Assembly: GCF_014529935.1 (NCBI RefSeq)
Contig: NZ_JACVFC010000006.1
Coordinates: forward strand, 1 to 64,000
DNA length: 64,000 nt
Reading direction: 5' to 3'
Source: Chitinophaga qingshengii
Lineage (GTDB): Bacteria > Bacteroidota > Bacteroidia > Chitinophagales > Chitinophagaceae
Shown here: positions 45,708 through 53,399 of the stretch, piece by piece
Position numbering within the stretch: the first letter of the stretch is position 1
Layout of the letters: each line of letters begins with the position of its first letter
Position numbers and translations under genes: made by a program
Notes under the pieces: model-generated
Seen by the model: only the letters and a program-made list of their open reading frames with translations
What the model was told of the DNA's origin: nothing
Database searches by the model: none

Positions 45708-45742
45708 AATTAAAAAAGCGCTCCGGGTCCGGAACGCTTTTT
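45708..45742 (-). terminator. Terminator of secE-nusG
   Basis: A stem aaaaagcg-c-tccg / cgga-a-cgcttttt with one mismatch and a 4-base loop is followed on the minus strand by a T-rich tract. It lies 24 bases after the nusG stop. Confidence 0.8.
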
Positions 45743-45765
45743 CAATAAAGTTATTTGTGCAGTAA

Positions 45766-46332
45766 CTATGCTAATTTTTCCACCTGCATGAAGTTCAGTT
45801 CTACAGGGGTGGCGCGGCCAAAGATTTTCACGGTTACTTTCAGTTTCTTTTTGTCTTCGATCACTTCTTCGATGACGCCGTTGAAATCGTTGAACGGGCC
45901 GTCGATGATCTTGATGGTTTCGCCAACGATGAAAGGTTCGCTCATGGTGAGTCCCTGATCGCTCAGTTCGTCTACTTTACCCAGCATTTTGTTGACTTCA
46001 GCTTTACGGAGTGCAATGGGTTTTTCCTTGCCCAGGAAGTGAATAACGCCGGATACGTTACGGATGGCTTGAATCACTTCATCGGTCATTTTACCATCAA
46101 TGGCTTCAATCATCACATAACCGGGATAGAAGTTTTTCTCACGCATTACTTTTTTACCGGCCTGCACTTTATATACTTTCTCCACCGGGAGAAATACCTG
46201 CGTGATAACGTTACCCCAATCAGATCGGCGCACTTCAATATCCAGGTACTCCTTCACTTTTTTTTCCTTGCCACTAACAACGCGGAGTACATACCACTTT
46301 GTTTCCTGCGCAGGAATATTGGTTGCATCCAT
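45766..46332 (-). CDS. nusG: Transcription termination/antitermination factor NusG
   Basis: A 188-aa NusG: NGN domain (KWYVLRVVSGKEKKVKEYL, then FYPGYVMIEA) and a C-terminal KOW domain (GLTMSEPFIVGETIKIIDGP, FNDFNGVIEEV). It couples RNA polymerase to ribosomes or Rho. It follows secE by 4 bases, the usual pairing. Its normal neighbour rplK is displaced by the transglutaminase gene. Confidence 0.98.
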   Translation of the reverse strand: MDATNIPAQETKWYVLRVVSGKEKKVKEYLDIEVRRSDWGNVITQVFLPVEKVYKVQAGKKVMREKNFYPGYVMIEAIDGKMTDEVIQAIRNVSGVIHFLGKEKPIALRKAEVNKMLGKVDELSDQGLTMSEPFIVGETIKIIDGPFNDFNGVIEEVIEDKKKLKVTVKIFGRATPVELNFMQVEKLA

Positions 46333-46336
46333 TTAT

Positions 46337-46534
46337 TTATTTTTTGAATATTTCGTAATAGTGTGCCAACACAAAATTGGAAGCGGCATCCATTCCCCAA
46401 ACCATTGCTGTAACAAAGATGGTTGCTATCAGCACGACCATGGTGGAGGACTGCAGTTCCTGCCAGGTAGGCCAGGACACTTTGTAAACCAACTCATGAT
46501 AAGACTCGCGGAAGTAGTTTCTGATCTTATTCAT
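46337..46534 (-). CDS. secE: Preprotein translocase subunit SecE
   Basis: A 65-aa single-helix form of SecE: amphipathic YFRESYHELVYKVSWPTWQE followed by one membrane helix (STMVVLIATIFVTAMVWGMD). It clamps the SecY channel. It lies between tRNA-Trp and nusG as in most bacteria. Confidence 0.96.
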   Translation of the reverse strand: MNKIRNYFRESYHELVYKVSWPTWQELQSSTMVVLIATIFVTAMVWGMDAASNFVLAHYYEIFKK

Positions 46535-46633
46535 TCTGTAAAGTTAATAATTTATGGTCAATTGTTTAAAGCCTAAAAATGGTTGAATTGTTCTATTATT
46601 TCAATAATAACAATTCAACCATTTAATTAACCT

Positions 46634-46707
46634 TGGCACGGGTACTAGGATTCGAACCCAGATCAAAGGTTTTGGAGACCCGTATGCTACCGTTGCACCA
46701 TACCCGT
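46634..46707 (-). tRNA. tRNA-Trp (anticodon CCA)
   Basis: Cloverleaf with acceptor ACGGGTA/TACCCGT, anticodon loop CTCCAAA and T-arm CTGGGTTCGAATCCTAG. Discriminator G73 and an encoded 3' CCA (46634-46636) are present. It sits between tuf and secE, the conserved place. Confidence 0.96.
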
Positions 46708-46711
46708 GTAT

Positions 46712-46790
46712 AAGCCATTAGCTTTGAGCTTTCAGCAGTCAGCAAATATAATAATAAATCCTGACATTTAATAGCCGAAGCTAATGGCTT
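46712..46790. repeat. AGCT-rich inverted repeat between tuf and tRNA-Trp
   Basis: A 13-bp perfect inverted repeat, aagccattagctt (46712-46724) and aagctaatggctt (46778-46790), encloses agctttcagcagtcagc. That core resembles agctatcagccatcagc in the rpoB-rpoC gap. It may end or process the tuf transcript. Confidence 0.5.
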
Positions 46791-46808
46791 TTAGTATTTT
46801 GGAAATAC

Positions 46809-47996
46809 TTATTTCAGAATTTCAGTAACCTGACCGGCACCTACTGTACGGCCACCTTCGCGGATAGCGAATTTCAGACCTTTATCCATAGCGATAGGCT
46901 GGATCAGTTTTACAGTCAGTGTCACGTTATCACCAGGCATTACCATTTCAACACCTGCAGGCAGTTCAACTTCACCGGTTACGTCAGTTGTACGGAAGTA
47001 GAACTGAGGACGGTATTTGTTGAAGAACGGAGTGTGACGGCCACCTTCTTCTTTGCTCAGTACGTAAACTTCGCATTTGAATTCAGTGTGCGGAGTGATG
47101 GAACCTGGTTTGCAGATAACCATACCACGACGGATCTGGTTTTTCTCAATACCACGCAGCAACAGACCAGCGTTGTCACCAGCTTCACCTTCGTCCAGGA
47201 GTTTTTTGAACATTTCAACACCTGTACAAGTAGATTTCAGGGGTTCTTCCTGCAGACCTACGATTTCAACGTTCTCACCAACTTTGATACGACCGCGTTC
47301 GATACGACCTGTAGCAACGGTACCACGACCGGTGATAGAGAATACGTCTTCTACAGACATCAGGAAGTCCTGATCAACCGGACGAGGAGGCAGCGGAATG
47401 TAAGAGTCAACCGCTTCCATCAGTTGGTCGATAGCGCCAACCCATTTAGCGTCGCCAGCCAGTGCGCCGGTAGCAGAACCCTGGATAACAGGAACGTTGT
47501 CACCGTCGAAACCGTTGGAAGACAGCAGGTCACGGATCTCGATTTCTACCAGTTCCAGCAGCTCAGGATCGTCAACCAGGTCAACTTTGTTCATGAAAAC
47601 TACGATACGAGGTACACCTACCTGGCGAGCCAGCAGGATGTGCTCTCTTGTTTGTGGCATAGGACCGTCTGTAGCGGCAACCACCAGGATAGCACCGTCC
47701 ATCTGGGCAGCACCGGTGATCATGTTTTTCACATAGTCAGCGTGACCAGGGCAGTCAACGTGAGCATAGTGACGGTTAGCTGTCTGATACTCAACGTGAG
47801 CTGTATTGATAGTGATACCTCTTTCTTTTTCTTCAGGAGCAGCATCGATCTCATCATAGCCTCTTTTCTCTGCCAGACCCTTGTTTGCCAAAATTGTGGT
47901 AATGGCAGCAGTCAAGGTAGTTTTACCGTGGTCCACGTGGCCGATGGTACCAATGTTTACGTGGGGTTTATCCCGCTTAAAGGTTTCTTTTGCCAT
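46809..47996 (-). CDS. tuf: Elongation factor Tu
   Basis: A 395-aa GTPase delivering aminoacyl-tRNA to the ribosome. G1 GHVDHGKTT, G3 DCPGHADY, G4 NKVD and G5 GSATGAL are intact, followed by beta-barrel domains 2 and 3 ending in RTVGAGQVTEILK. It lies downstream of four tRNA genes and a tRNA-like sequence, and upstream of tRNA-Trp, the classic tufB arrangement. Confidence 0.99.
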   Translation of the reverse strand: MAKETFKRDKPHVNIGTIGHVDHGKTTLTAAITTILANKGLAEKRGYDEIDAAPEEKERGITINTAHVEYQTANRHYAHVDCPGHADYVKNMITGAAQMDGAILVVAATDGPMPQTREHILLARQVGVPRIVVFMNKVDLVDDPELLELVEIEIRDLLSSNGFDGDNVPVIQGSATGALAGDAKWVGAIDQLMEAVDSYIPLPPRPVDQDFLMSVEDVFSITGRGTVATGRIERGRIKVGENVEIVGLQEEPLKSTCTGVEMFKKLLDEGEAGDNAGLLLRGIEKNQIRRGMVICKPGSITPHTEFKCEVYVLSKEEGGRHTPFFNKYRPQFYFRTTDVTGEVELPAGVEMVMPGDNVTLTVKLIQPIAMDKGLKFAIREGGRTVGAGQVTEILK

Positions 47997-48070
47997 TGTA
48001 TTTTCTTTTTAGATGGTTTGTAAAGATTGTATTGATAGTTGTTTTAAAAAAACGGCTTTTTACAAACTTG

Positions 48071-48151
48071 TACCGCTGATGAGAATTGAACTCATGTCCT
48101 TCCCGGTAAAAATAAAAAATGTGGGATGCTCTTCCATTGAGCTACAACGCT
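48071..48151 (-). pseudogene. Degenerate tRNA-like gene with oversized anticodon loop
   Basis: On the minus strand the sequence has a tRNA D-arm (TAGCTCAATGGAAGAGC) and a T-arm (ATGAG-TTCAATT-CTCAT). The acceptor AGCGTTG/CAGCGGT has a G-G mismatch and a G-U pair. The anticodon arm has only a TCCC/GGGA stem closing an ~18-base A/T-rich loop (normal is 7). The T-arm and D-arm resemble tRNA-Thr(GGT) just upstream. No anticodon can be assigned. Probably a decayed duplicate, though conserved function as a processing signal before tuf is possible. Confidence 0.7.
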
Positions 48152-48271
48152 AAGTTTATTTCGGAGTGAGAATTACAAATTCGAATCCGAAATCCGAATT
48201 TTATGGAGTGTATTGGGTGGCGAAGTGATTTCACTGCAACCGCGCGATGCTTCTCTTCTAAAATTCAAAAG

Positions 48272-48343
<72 letters not shown>

Positions 48344-48358
48344 TTGAAATTATATGCG

Positions 48359-48431
48359 AGCGGGAGACGAGGTTCGAACCCGCGACCTACAGCTTGGAAG
48401 GCTGTCGCTCTACCAACTGAGCTACTCCCGC
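48359..48431 (-). tRNA. tRNA-Gly (anticodon TCC)
   Basis: Acceptor GCGGGAG/CTCCCGC, anticodon stem ACAGC/GCTGT with loop CTTCCAA (anticodon TCC), T-arm GCGGGTTCGAACCTCGT. CCA is not encoded. Confidence 0.96.
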
Positions 48432-48581
48432 ATACCGGATGGTTCCATACAGCAAGGTAATAACGCTGAATAAACTATCCTGAATAAATTAAAGAACATA
48501 AAGGCTGTTGTATCACAGGCACCGGGAAAACATTTGCCGATCAACCACCGAGAATTTTTCTCACCTTCCACTCAAACAACA

Positions 48582-48616
48582 TTGTTCCGCCTCTGCTAGG
48601 CGCAAAAGCGGAACAA
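48582..48616 (-). other. Hairpin between tRNA-Tyr and tRNA-Gly
   Basis: A 9-bp stem ttgttccgc/gcggaacaa lies just after the tRNA-Tyr 3' end within the ~190-base Tyr-Gly spacer. No T-tract follows, so it is more likely a processing structure than a terminator. Confidence 0.4.
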
Positions 48617-48623
48617 GCCGTTT

Positions 48624-48709
48624 TGGTGGGCAGGATAGGATTCGAACCTATGAAGTCGAAAGACAGCGGATTTACAGTCCGCCCCATTTGGCCGCTCTGG
48701 AACCTGCCC
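48624..48709 (-). tRNA. tRNA-Tyr (anticodon GTA)
   Basis: A class II tRNA with long variable arm. Acceptor GGGCAGG/CCTGCCC, anticodon stem GCGGA/TCCGC with loop CTGTAAA (anticodon GTA), T-arm ATAGGTTCGAATCCTAT, discriminator A and an encoded CCA. Confidence 0.96.
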
Positions 48710-48781
48710 TTTTTGAAATTTCGATATTTGGCTATTTTGAAATTTAAAAATTTTAAAATAGCTAAATATCAAAATTTGATG

Positions 48782-48855
48782 AGCCAGCAGAGGGATTCGA
48801 ACCCCCGACCCACTGATTACAAATCAGTAGCTCTGGCCAACTGAGCTATGCTGGC
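48782..48855 (-). tRNA. tRNA-Thr (anticodon TGT)
   Basis: Acceptor GCCAGCA/TGCTGGC, anticodon stem ACTGA/TCAGT with loop TTTGTAA (anticodon TGT), T-arm GGGGGTTCGAATCCCTC. First gene of the tRNA-tuf cluster. Confidence 0.96.
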
Positions 48856-48904
48856 ATCTTTCAAAAAACATTCTTTCAAAAAAGTAACTCGTTGAAAGAG
48901 AGCG

Positions 48905-48934
48905 CAAAATTAATCGATTTTTTCAAATCTCAAA
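48905..48934 (-). promoter_or_regulatory. Proximal promoter of the tRNA-tuf operon
   Basis: On the minus strand TTTG (48934-48931), an 18-base spacer and TAATTTTG (48912-48905) match the consensus. Transcription would start ~45 bases before tRNA-Thr(TGT). Confidence 0.7.
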
Positions 48935-49005
48935 ATCTTTTTTTCAGTTTGTTACAGATATTTAAAAATTTATCTGTCTCCCTGTAAACGCCCTACCATA
49001 AAGAA

Positions 49006-49059
49006 CTTTGCTACCTTTACCGACCCTCTTTTTGAATCGGGATGGCAAAGGTAGCAAAG
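49006..49059. other. Hairpin in the leader between hpf and the tRNA cluster
   Basis: A perfect 13-bp stem ctttgctaccttt (49006-49018) / aaaggtagcaaag (49047-49059). It overlaps the -7 element of the distal promoter, so it may act as an hpf terminator or as an operator. Confidence 0.45.
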
Positions 49060-49076
49060 AGATTAATATTTCCAAA
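49046..49076 (-). promoter_or_regulatory. Distal promoter of the tRNA-tuf operon
   Basis: On the minus strand TTTG (49076-49073), a 19-base spacer and TACCTTTG (49053-49046) match the consensus exactly. It begins just after the hpf stop. Confidence 0.65.
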
Positions 49077-49090
49077 ATTATTTTAAAAAA

Positions 49091-49390
49091 TTATTGAAAT
49101 TTCTTTTCCTTCTGGCGTTTAACCTGGTTGACTAAGGAATCAAAGGCAAGATCAAAGGACTCTTCAAAGGATTTCGATTCATGCTTTACAAAGAGATCCT
49201 GGCGGGGTATTCGTACTCTTATTTCGGCAATTTTATCTTTAACCTGATGCGCTAAATTATCCAATTTTAAAAACACATCCACACTGATAATCCGGTCGTA
49301 AAAAGTGTTCAGTTTCTGCAATTTCTTATTCACGTGATCAATCAGTTTTGAATCAGCATCAAAATGCACAGTTTGAATTTGAACGTTCAT
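49091..49390 (-). CDS. hpf: Ribosome hibernation factor HPF/RaiA
   Basis: A 99-aa short-form hibernation-promoting factor that sits in the 30S mRNA/tRNA channel in resting cells. The beta-alpha-beta-beta-beta-alpha fold is visible: MNVQIQTVHFDADSKLIDHV, then IAEIRVRIPRQDLFVKHES and SFEESFDLAFDSLVNQVKRQ. The basic C-terminus (KRQKEKKF) is usual. It lies between the recombinase gene and the tRNA-tuf cluster, a Bacteroidota-wide order. Confidence 0.95.
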   Translation of the reverse strand: MNVQIQTVHFDADSKLIDHVNKKLQKLNTFYDRIISVDVFLKLDNLAHQVKDKIAEIRVRIPRQDLFVKHESKSFEESFDLAFDSLVNQVKRQKEKKFQ

Positions 49391-49553
49391 AGCACTAATT
49401 TTTTAAATATTTAACAATCTAGGTTCTATTGCGTAAACCATGGTCATAGGCATTCTCTTGGTTGTGAAAGAACTTCTATATTAAATATACTCACTTTTGT
49501 AATGCAATGCTATTCCGCCGCGTAATATTTTGTTAAAATGAAAAAATAATGCG

Positions 49554-50540
49554 CTAAGCCTTGGGATGCGCCTGTTGGTACACCTTCTTTAACTGCTCAA
49601 TCGTAGTATGGGTATAAACCTGCGTAGAAGCAAGACTGGCATGGCCTAACAAGTCCTTCACCGCCTTCAGGTCGGCCCCGTTATTGGTTAAATGTGTAGC
49701 GAAAGTATGCCGCAGCAGGTGCGGGCTTTTTTTCTTGTAGGTAGTAATTTCATGCTCCGTCAGATACTTGCGTATCATCAGGTATACATATTTGGGATAT
49801 AAGCGCTGACCGCTATGCGGATGCACCAGCAATACCCCTGTTTCAAATTCTTCCAGCTCCCGGCGCTTCTGTGCCATATAGGCTGAGATCTGTTCACACA
49901 ACCGGGGACTGATAGGTATAATACGCTCCTTCCCTCCTTTACCCATTACTTTGATAGACAGATTACCCTTATCTACCCGGAATTCCTGTAAGGAAATCAG
50001 TTCCGACAAACGGATACCTGTCTGGTAAAAGATCTCAAAGATCAACCGGTGGGTTTCTCCCTCAAAATCATCCGTAAAAATAAAGGGGGTGGTAACAGAT
50101 ACCGGACTTCGGTTATCTTCCAGGGCTTTCATGCCTTTTTCGTCAATAAATCCCGGCAGGCGGCGACTGATCTTAGGCGCTACGACTTTGGTCATAGGCG
50201 TCTGTTTTAACAGGTCCTGACGTATACAGAATTTAAAAAAGGATTTCAGGGTGGAGATCTTACGGTTGACGCTTTTGGCGGTCATGGCGTTTTCCATCAG
50301 GCCTGCCAGCCAGCTGCGCACCATTACATGCGTAATGTCTGCCACGGTCACTGCGCCGTAGGCAGCCGTAGTATAGTCAAAAAATTGAAGGAGATCGTTG
50401 CGATAAGCGGTGCAGGTGTGCTCTGAGTATCGCTTTTCGAGCTGAATGTAGGAGAGAAATCGCTCGGCTAAGGAATATAGTACTTCGTTCAACGCAAAAA
50501 GATTGATGACTGTAAAGTTATTAAATAACCTTACAATCAT
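49554..50540 (-). CDS. Tyrosine recombinase, XerC/XerD-like
   Basis: A ~328-aa site-specific recombinase resolving chromosome dimers. The N-terminal SAM-like domain (FLSYIQLEKRYSEHTCTAYR) precedes a catalytic domain with all conserved residues: Arg in TGIRLSELISL, Lys in MGKGGKERIIPIS, HxxR in HLLRHTFATHL, His in LLGHASLASTQ and nucleophile Tyr in VYTHTT. ATG 50540 is preferred to the TTG three bases upstream; initiation further in is possible since the first ~18 residues are atypical. A core xer gene rather than a phage integrase, judged from its conserved place between rpsU and hpf. Confidence 0.93.
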   Translation of the reverse strand: MIVRLFNNFTVINLFALNEVLYSLAERFLSYIQLEKRYSEHTCTAYRNDLLQFFDYTTAAYGAVTVADITHVMVRSWLAGLMENAMTAKSVNRKISTLKSFFKFCIRQDLLKQTPMTKVVAPKISRRLPGFIDEKGMKALEDNRSPVSVTTPFIFTDDFEGETHRLIFEIFYQTGIRLSELISLQEFRVDKGNLSIKVMGKGGKERIIPISPRLCEQISAYMAQKRRELEEFETGVLLVHPHSGQRLYPKYVYLMIRKYLTEHEITTYKKKSPHLLRHTFATHLTNNGADLKAVKDLLGHASLASTQVYTHTTIEQLKKVYQQAHPKA

Positions 50541-50582
50541 CAAATATTTTGAATTGCGTTAGCCTGTGACGGCTACAACAAA

Positions 50583-50780
50583 TTAAGCATCTAATTTACC
50601 ACTGGCCAGCTGTTGTTTATAAACAGCTTTCAACACCTGTGTACGGCGTTTTACGGATGGTTTGGTAAAAGACTGGCGTGATCTGAGTTGCAGCAGGATA
50701 CGTGCCTTCTCAAATTTCTTTTTATATTTTTTAAGCGCCTTGTCTATGTTTTCGCAATCTTTAGAATCAATGATCAACAT
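50583..50780 (-). CDS. rpsU: Ribosomal protein bS21
   Basis: A 65-aa very basic protein: ENIDKALKKYKKKFEKARIL and RRQSFTKPSVKRR-like residues (here LRSRQSFTKPSVKRR). It aids mRNA engagement by the 30S subunit. In Bacteroidota it helps occlude the anti-Shine-Dalgarno. First gene of the block leading into xer and hpf. Confidence 0.96.
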   Translation of the reverse strand: MLIIDSKDCENIDKALKKYKKKFEKARILLQLRSRQSFTKPSVKRRTQVLKAVYKQQLASGKLDA

Positions 50781-51174
50781 AATTTTTGCCTCTTATTTTT
50801 TATTTTTTAGGAATGCAAAGATAAGATAACATTTCATAAAAACAAAAAACCATCCTGTAATTGGTTTTGTTTTTTCTTTCCGGTGCCAGATAGGGTTTAA
50901 GGACACCGAAGATAGATTATCTTCCCGCATAACGGCGGCAGCCGTTATAAATCATAGCGGTCCGGCAGCAGCTACAGCAGGCATATAGTCAGGTCCCCCA
51001 GGCAGCCGGCCACCATCGTCAGCTACCAGATATAGCCAATAATCCACCACCTTTATTTCGCAGCCCATGCTGCGGCTCAAGGCGTAGTTCGCGGATCAGA
51101 AATGATAAACTTCAGGAATAAGCAATACTGCGGCTCATGGCGTAGCTCACCCCGCTGTATCAAACTCCCCTGTA
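50781..51174. other. Gap with a 21-bp imperfect direct repeat
   Basis: About 390 bases with no gene. A repeat, ctgcggctcaaggcgtagtt at 51070 and ctgcggctcatggcgtagct at 51128, recurs after 58 bases with two mismatches. The right part lies just past the stop of the S24 repressor gene. No RNA gene recognised. Confidence 0.5.
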
Positions 51175-51927
51175 TTAATCCTTGATTTTTTTCTTCAGCA
51201 GGCTCACCTGGTCTTGCAGGTGGCTCACCATATCCGCCAGATGGTTCACACTCATGCGGCTTTGCTGGCTGGATTTGCTGATAACGGCATCGGACTGCCA
51301 CAGTTCCAGTACCTCCTCCATTTCTACCGGGTAGGGTTCAAACTGGGGGTTATCAGACAACAGGGTAATCCTGGATTTGGAGCGATTGCTTTTCAGCACT
51401 CTTTTGAAAACAATACCTTCCCTGGAAGTCACCACAATATAGGTTTCATTGTTTTTGATCTCTTCCCAGCCATCTACCTTATGGCATACGATTACGGAGC
51501 CGGAAGGAACGGGCAACATGGAATCCCCTGCTATTTCAAAAGCCCGGTAATCGCCGGCGCCCAGCATAGGCAGGGTAAACGTATTCAGTTCCTCGATAAA
51601 CTCGTCGTCATTATAACCGGCCAGGTAACCGGCAGCGGCTTTCACCGGCACAAACTGGATAGCCTGGCGGGCATTGCCCAGTTTCTGCTGACGGCGTTTC
51701 TCCAGGAAATTGTCTTTCTGGGAACCCAGGTCGCGGCGAAGGAGGTCATCTATAGAAACCCGGAACATGTCACTGACCTGTTCCAGTACTTCCGTACGAG
51801 GTTCCGCACGCTCTTCCTCATAAGCTCCCAGCAGGGAACGTTTAATCCCCAGCTTGTCTGCAAACTCCTGTTGCGTCCAGCCTTTTTGCTTACGCAGATA
51901 TTTTAAATTCTGGCATACTACGGACAT
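51175..51927 (-). CDS. S24/LexA-like self-cleaving repressor with XRE HTH
   Basis: A 250-aa repressor. Residues ~8-60 form an XRE/Cro helix-turn-helix (WTQQEFADKLGIKRSLLGAY). Residues ~95-215 are a LexA-type S24 peptidase with cleavage-site-like VKAAAGYLAGY (candidate scissile A99-G100), nucleophile S136 in IAGDSMLP and general-base K175 in GIVFKRVL. A C-terminal coiled coil (LADMVSHLQDQVSLLKKKI) may add oligomerisation. By analogy with LexA and phage CI, RecA filaments would trigger self-cleavage. Two CTAA-N5-TTAG palindromes flank its own start region and two more flank the dinB promoter, so it is the likely regulator of both. Confidence 0.9.
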   Translation of the reverse strand: MSVVCQNLKYLRKQKGWTQQEFADKLGIKRSLLGAYEEERAEPRTEVLEQVSDMFRVSIDDLLRRDLGSQKDNFLEKRRQQKLGNARQAIQFVPVKAAAGYLAGYNDDEFIEELNTFTLPMLGAGDYRAFEIAGDSMLPVPSGSVIVCHKVDGWEEIKNNETYIVVTSREGIVFKRVLKSNRSKSRITLLSDNPQFEPYPVEMEEVLELWQSDAVISKSSQQSRMSVNHLADMVSHLQDQVSLLKKKIKD

Positions 51928-51930
51928 AAC

Positions 51931-51963
51931 CTAAATAATTTAGTACCTTGCTAACAAAATTAG
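51931..51963. promoter_or_regulatory. Two CTAA-N5-TTAG palindromes at the repressor promoter
   Basis: CTAAATAATTTAG (51931-51943) ends 4 bases before the start codon, and CTAACAAAATTAG (51951-51963) overlaps the -7 element. Both fit CTAA-N5-TTAG, with starts 20 bases apart. The layout suits autorepression. Confidence 0.65.
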
Positions 51964-51987
51964 CAAATAATTTTATAAAATCCCAAA
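51955..51987 (-). promoter_or_regulatory. Promoter of the S24 repressor gene
   Basis: On the minus strand TTTG (51987-51984), a 21-base spacer and TAATTTTG (51962-51955). The start point would fall between the two palindromes. Confidence 0.6.
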
Positions 51988-52007
51988 TATATTCAAGACG
52001 CTTCGCT

Positions 52008-52015
52008 TATTTTTG
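52008..52015 (+). promoter_or_regulatory. -7 element of the 52036 gene
   Basis: TATTTTTG, an exact TAnnTTTG, sits 20 bases before ATG 52036. No -33 TTTG is apparent. Confidence 0.4.
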
Positions 52016-52035
52016 CCCGGTAAAATCAACTTGTT

Positions 52036-52482
52036 ATGGTACATCTACATTCCCTTCTGAGATGGGCAATCGTATTAGCCGGGCTTTGGGCTGTTATCCG
52101 GGCGTTTAAAGGCGTGTCCGGAAAAACACCGTTTACCGCAGCAGACAATAAAGCAGGACTGTTTTTCATGATCTTCTGTGATATTCAGTTGCTGGTTGGA
52201 CTGCTGTTATATTTCGTTTTCAGTGAGAAAGCAAAAGCCGGACTGGCTGATATGGGTGCTGCCATGAAAAATTCTGCGCTCCGCTTTTTTACGGTAGAAC
52301 ATACCCTGATGGCTGTGATTGCCATTGCCCTGGTGCATATCGGCAAATCCAAAGTTAAAAAAGCAACTTCCGATGCCCAGAAACACAAGCTGGCCCTGAT
52401 ATTCTACGGGATCGCATTTATCCTGATACTGGCTCTTATTCCATGGCCTTTCCGTCAGGCGCTGGGTGCAAACTGGTACTAA
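52036..52482 (+). CDS. Four-helix membrane protein, cytochrome-b-like
   Basis: A 148-aa integral membrane protein with four hydrophobic helices (LLRWAIVLAGLWAVI, LFFMIFCDIQLLVGLLLYFV, TLMAVIAIALVHIG, LIFYGIAFILILALIPWPF). Histidines near helix ends (H3, H5, VEHTLM, ALVHIG) could be haem ligands as in small b-type cytochromes. That is only a suggestion. The family is widespread and uncharacterised in Bacteroidota. It diverges from the S24 repressor gene and ends at a strong terminator. Confidence 0.65.
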   Translation: MVHLHSLLRWAIVLAGLWAVIRAFKGVSGKTPFTAADNKAGLFFMIFCDIQLLVGLLLYFVFSEKAKAGLADMGAAMKNSALRFFTVEHTLMAVIAIALVHIGKSKVKKATSDAQKHKLALIFYGIAFILILALIPWPFRQALGANWY

Positions 52483-52501
52483 GAGCAAAATGCATTACAT
52501 G

Positions 52502-52531
52502 AAAAAAGGCGGCCATCAGGTCGCCTTTTTT
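52502..52531. terminator. Bidirectional terminator
   Basis: A 7-bp stem ggcggcc/ggtcgcc (one G-U) with tetraloop atca is flanked by A6 and T6. It separates the 52036 gene from the convergent SdpI-like gene. Confidence 0.9.
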
Positions 52532-52562
52532 CTTTTTCTATGATTGACCACTATGAATAAAC

Positions 52563-53225
52563 TTACCCTTTGTCCTTGTTGTATAACCGGAACGAATAAA
52601 TGTAAGGCAACGCTGCCAGTACCATGGAAGCGAAAAAGATCAGGAACACCCCGGTAACGAGCGACAGGAAAAAACCTGCGATGATCATCACCACGCCGGC
52701 GCTCACCCAAAGGGTACCCGCCATCCGGTGGGTTTCTCTCCAAATCTCCTTACTCTGCAGGGTCCAGGGTGTACGCACGCCCACATAGTGATTAGGCTCC
52801 AGCTGCAGCTTCCACAAATATAGGCCTATCCCGGCAATCAGCAAGCCCACTCCCACGAAAGCCCAGCGCTCCATCGCAAACGGCTGCCCCAGGCTTACCA
52901 TAAAAATAATGAGACAGGTAAACAACGCCAGGTAAATATGTATAATGAAACGGCTCCGGTAAAACTCCTTCTGGTCCCCGCCTACCACAGTAGGCCCCTC
53001 CTCCGCCTTGGGAACAAAACGGAACAAGGCATAAATCAACGCATTGGTCACAAACAGGAAAATCATCAGCAACAAAAACGCACTTCTGCTTCCTGTCTGG
53101 TCTGATACGTCCTGATCGGTAGGGATAACAGTCGGCAGGGAGTTCCAGATAATGGCCAGATAAGCCATGGGCAAGAGTAACAACACCAGGATTAAAAACT
53201 CCTTCGACGCTTGTACCTGTTTCAT
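52563..53225 (-). CDS. SdpI/YhfL-family membrane protein
   Basis: A ~220-aa membrane protein with about six helices. ATG 53225 (MKQVQASKEF) is used; a GTG at 53255 is the only upstream alternative. The N-terminal DUF1648-like part (WNSLPTVIPTDQ) and the SdpI signature (NHYVGVRTPWTLQSKEIWRE, THRMAG) are clear. SdpI gives immunity to the SdpC toxin in Bacillus. In Bacteroidota the family is common without any toxin gene nearby, as here. Divergent from dinB. Confidence 0.88.
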   Translation of the reverse strand: MKQVQASKEFLILVLLLLPMAYLAIIWNSLPTVIPTDQDVSDQTGSRSAFLLLMIFLFVTNALIYALFRFVPKAEEGPTVVGGDQKEFYRSRFIIHIYLALFTCLIIFMVSLGQPFAMERWAFVGVGLLIAGIGLYLWKLQLEPNHYVGVRTPWTLQSKEIWRETHRMAGTLWVSAGVVMIIAGFFLSLVTGVFLIFFASMVLAALPYIYSFRLYNKDKG

Positions 53226-53368
53226 GAGAAGATGGTTTAAAAGATGAACATTCACTCTTTCCTTATTCTCTCATTTCCATTCTCTTATATTACAGATGGC
53301 TCCTCAGATATGTTGTATCAAAGTTAGGAAAATTGAACCCGGGAATAAAATATTTGCAGAAATAAATA

Positions 53369-53399
53369 CTAATAATTTTAGCAAAACTAAATAATTTAG
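53369..53399. promoter_or_regulatory. Two CTAA-N5-TTAG palindromes at the dinB promoter
   Basis: CTAATAATTTTAG (53369-53381) and CTAAATAATTTAG (53387-53399) start 18 bases apart. The second is identical over 13 bases to the promoter-distal site of the S24 repressor gene and abuts the -7 element. Repressor bound here would block polymerase. Confidence 0.68.

Noticed and set aside
49554..50540. Prophage or genomic-island integrase
   Set aside because: The recombinase is a core Xer-type gene in its conserved place between rpsU and hpf; no phage genes are nearby.
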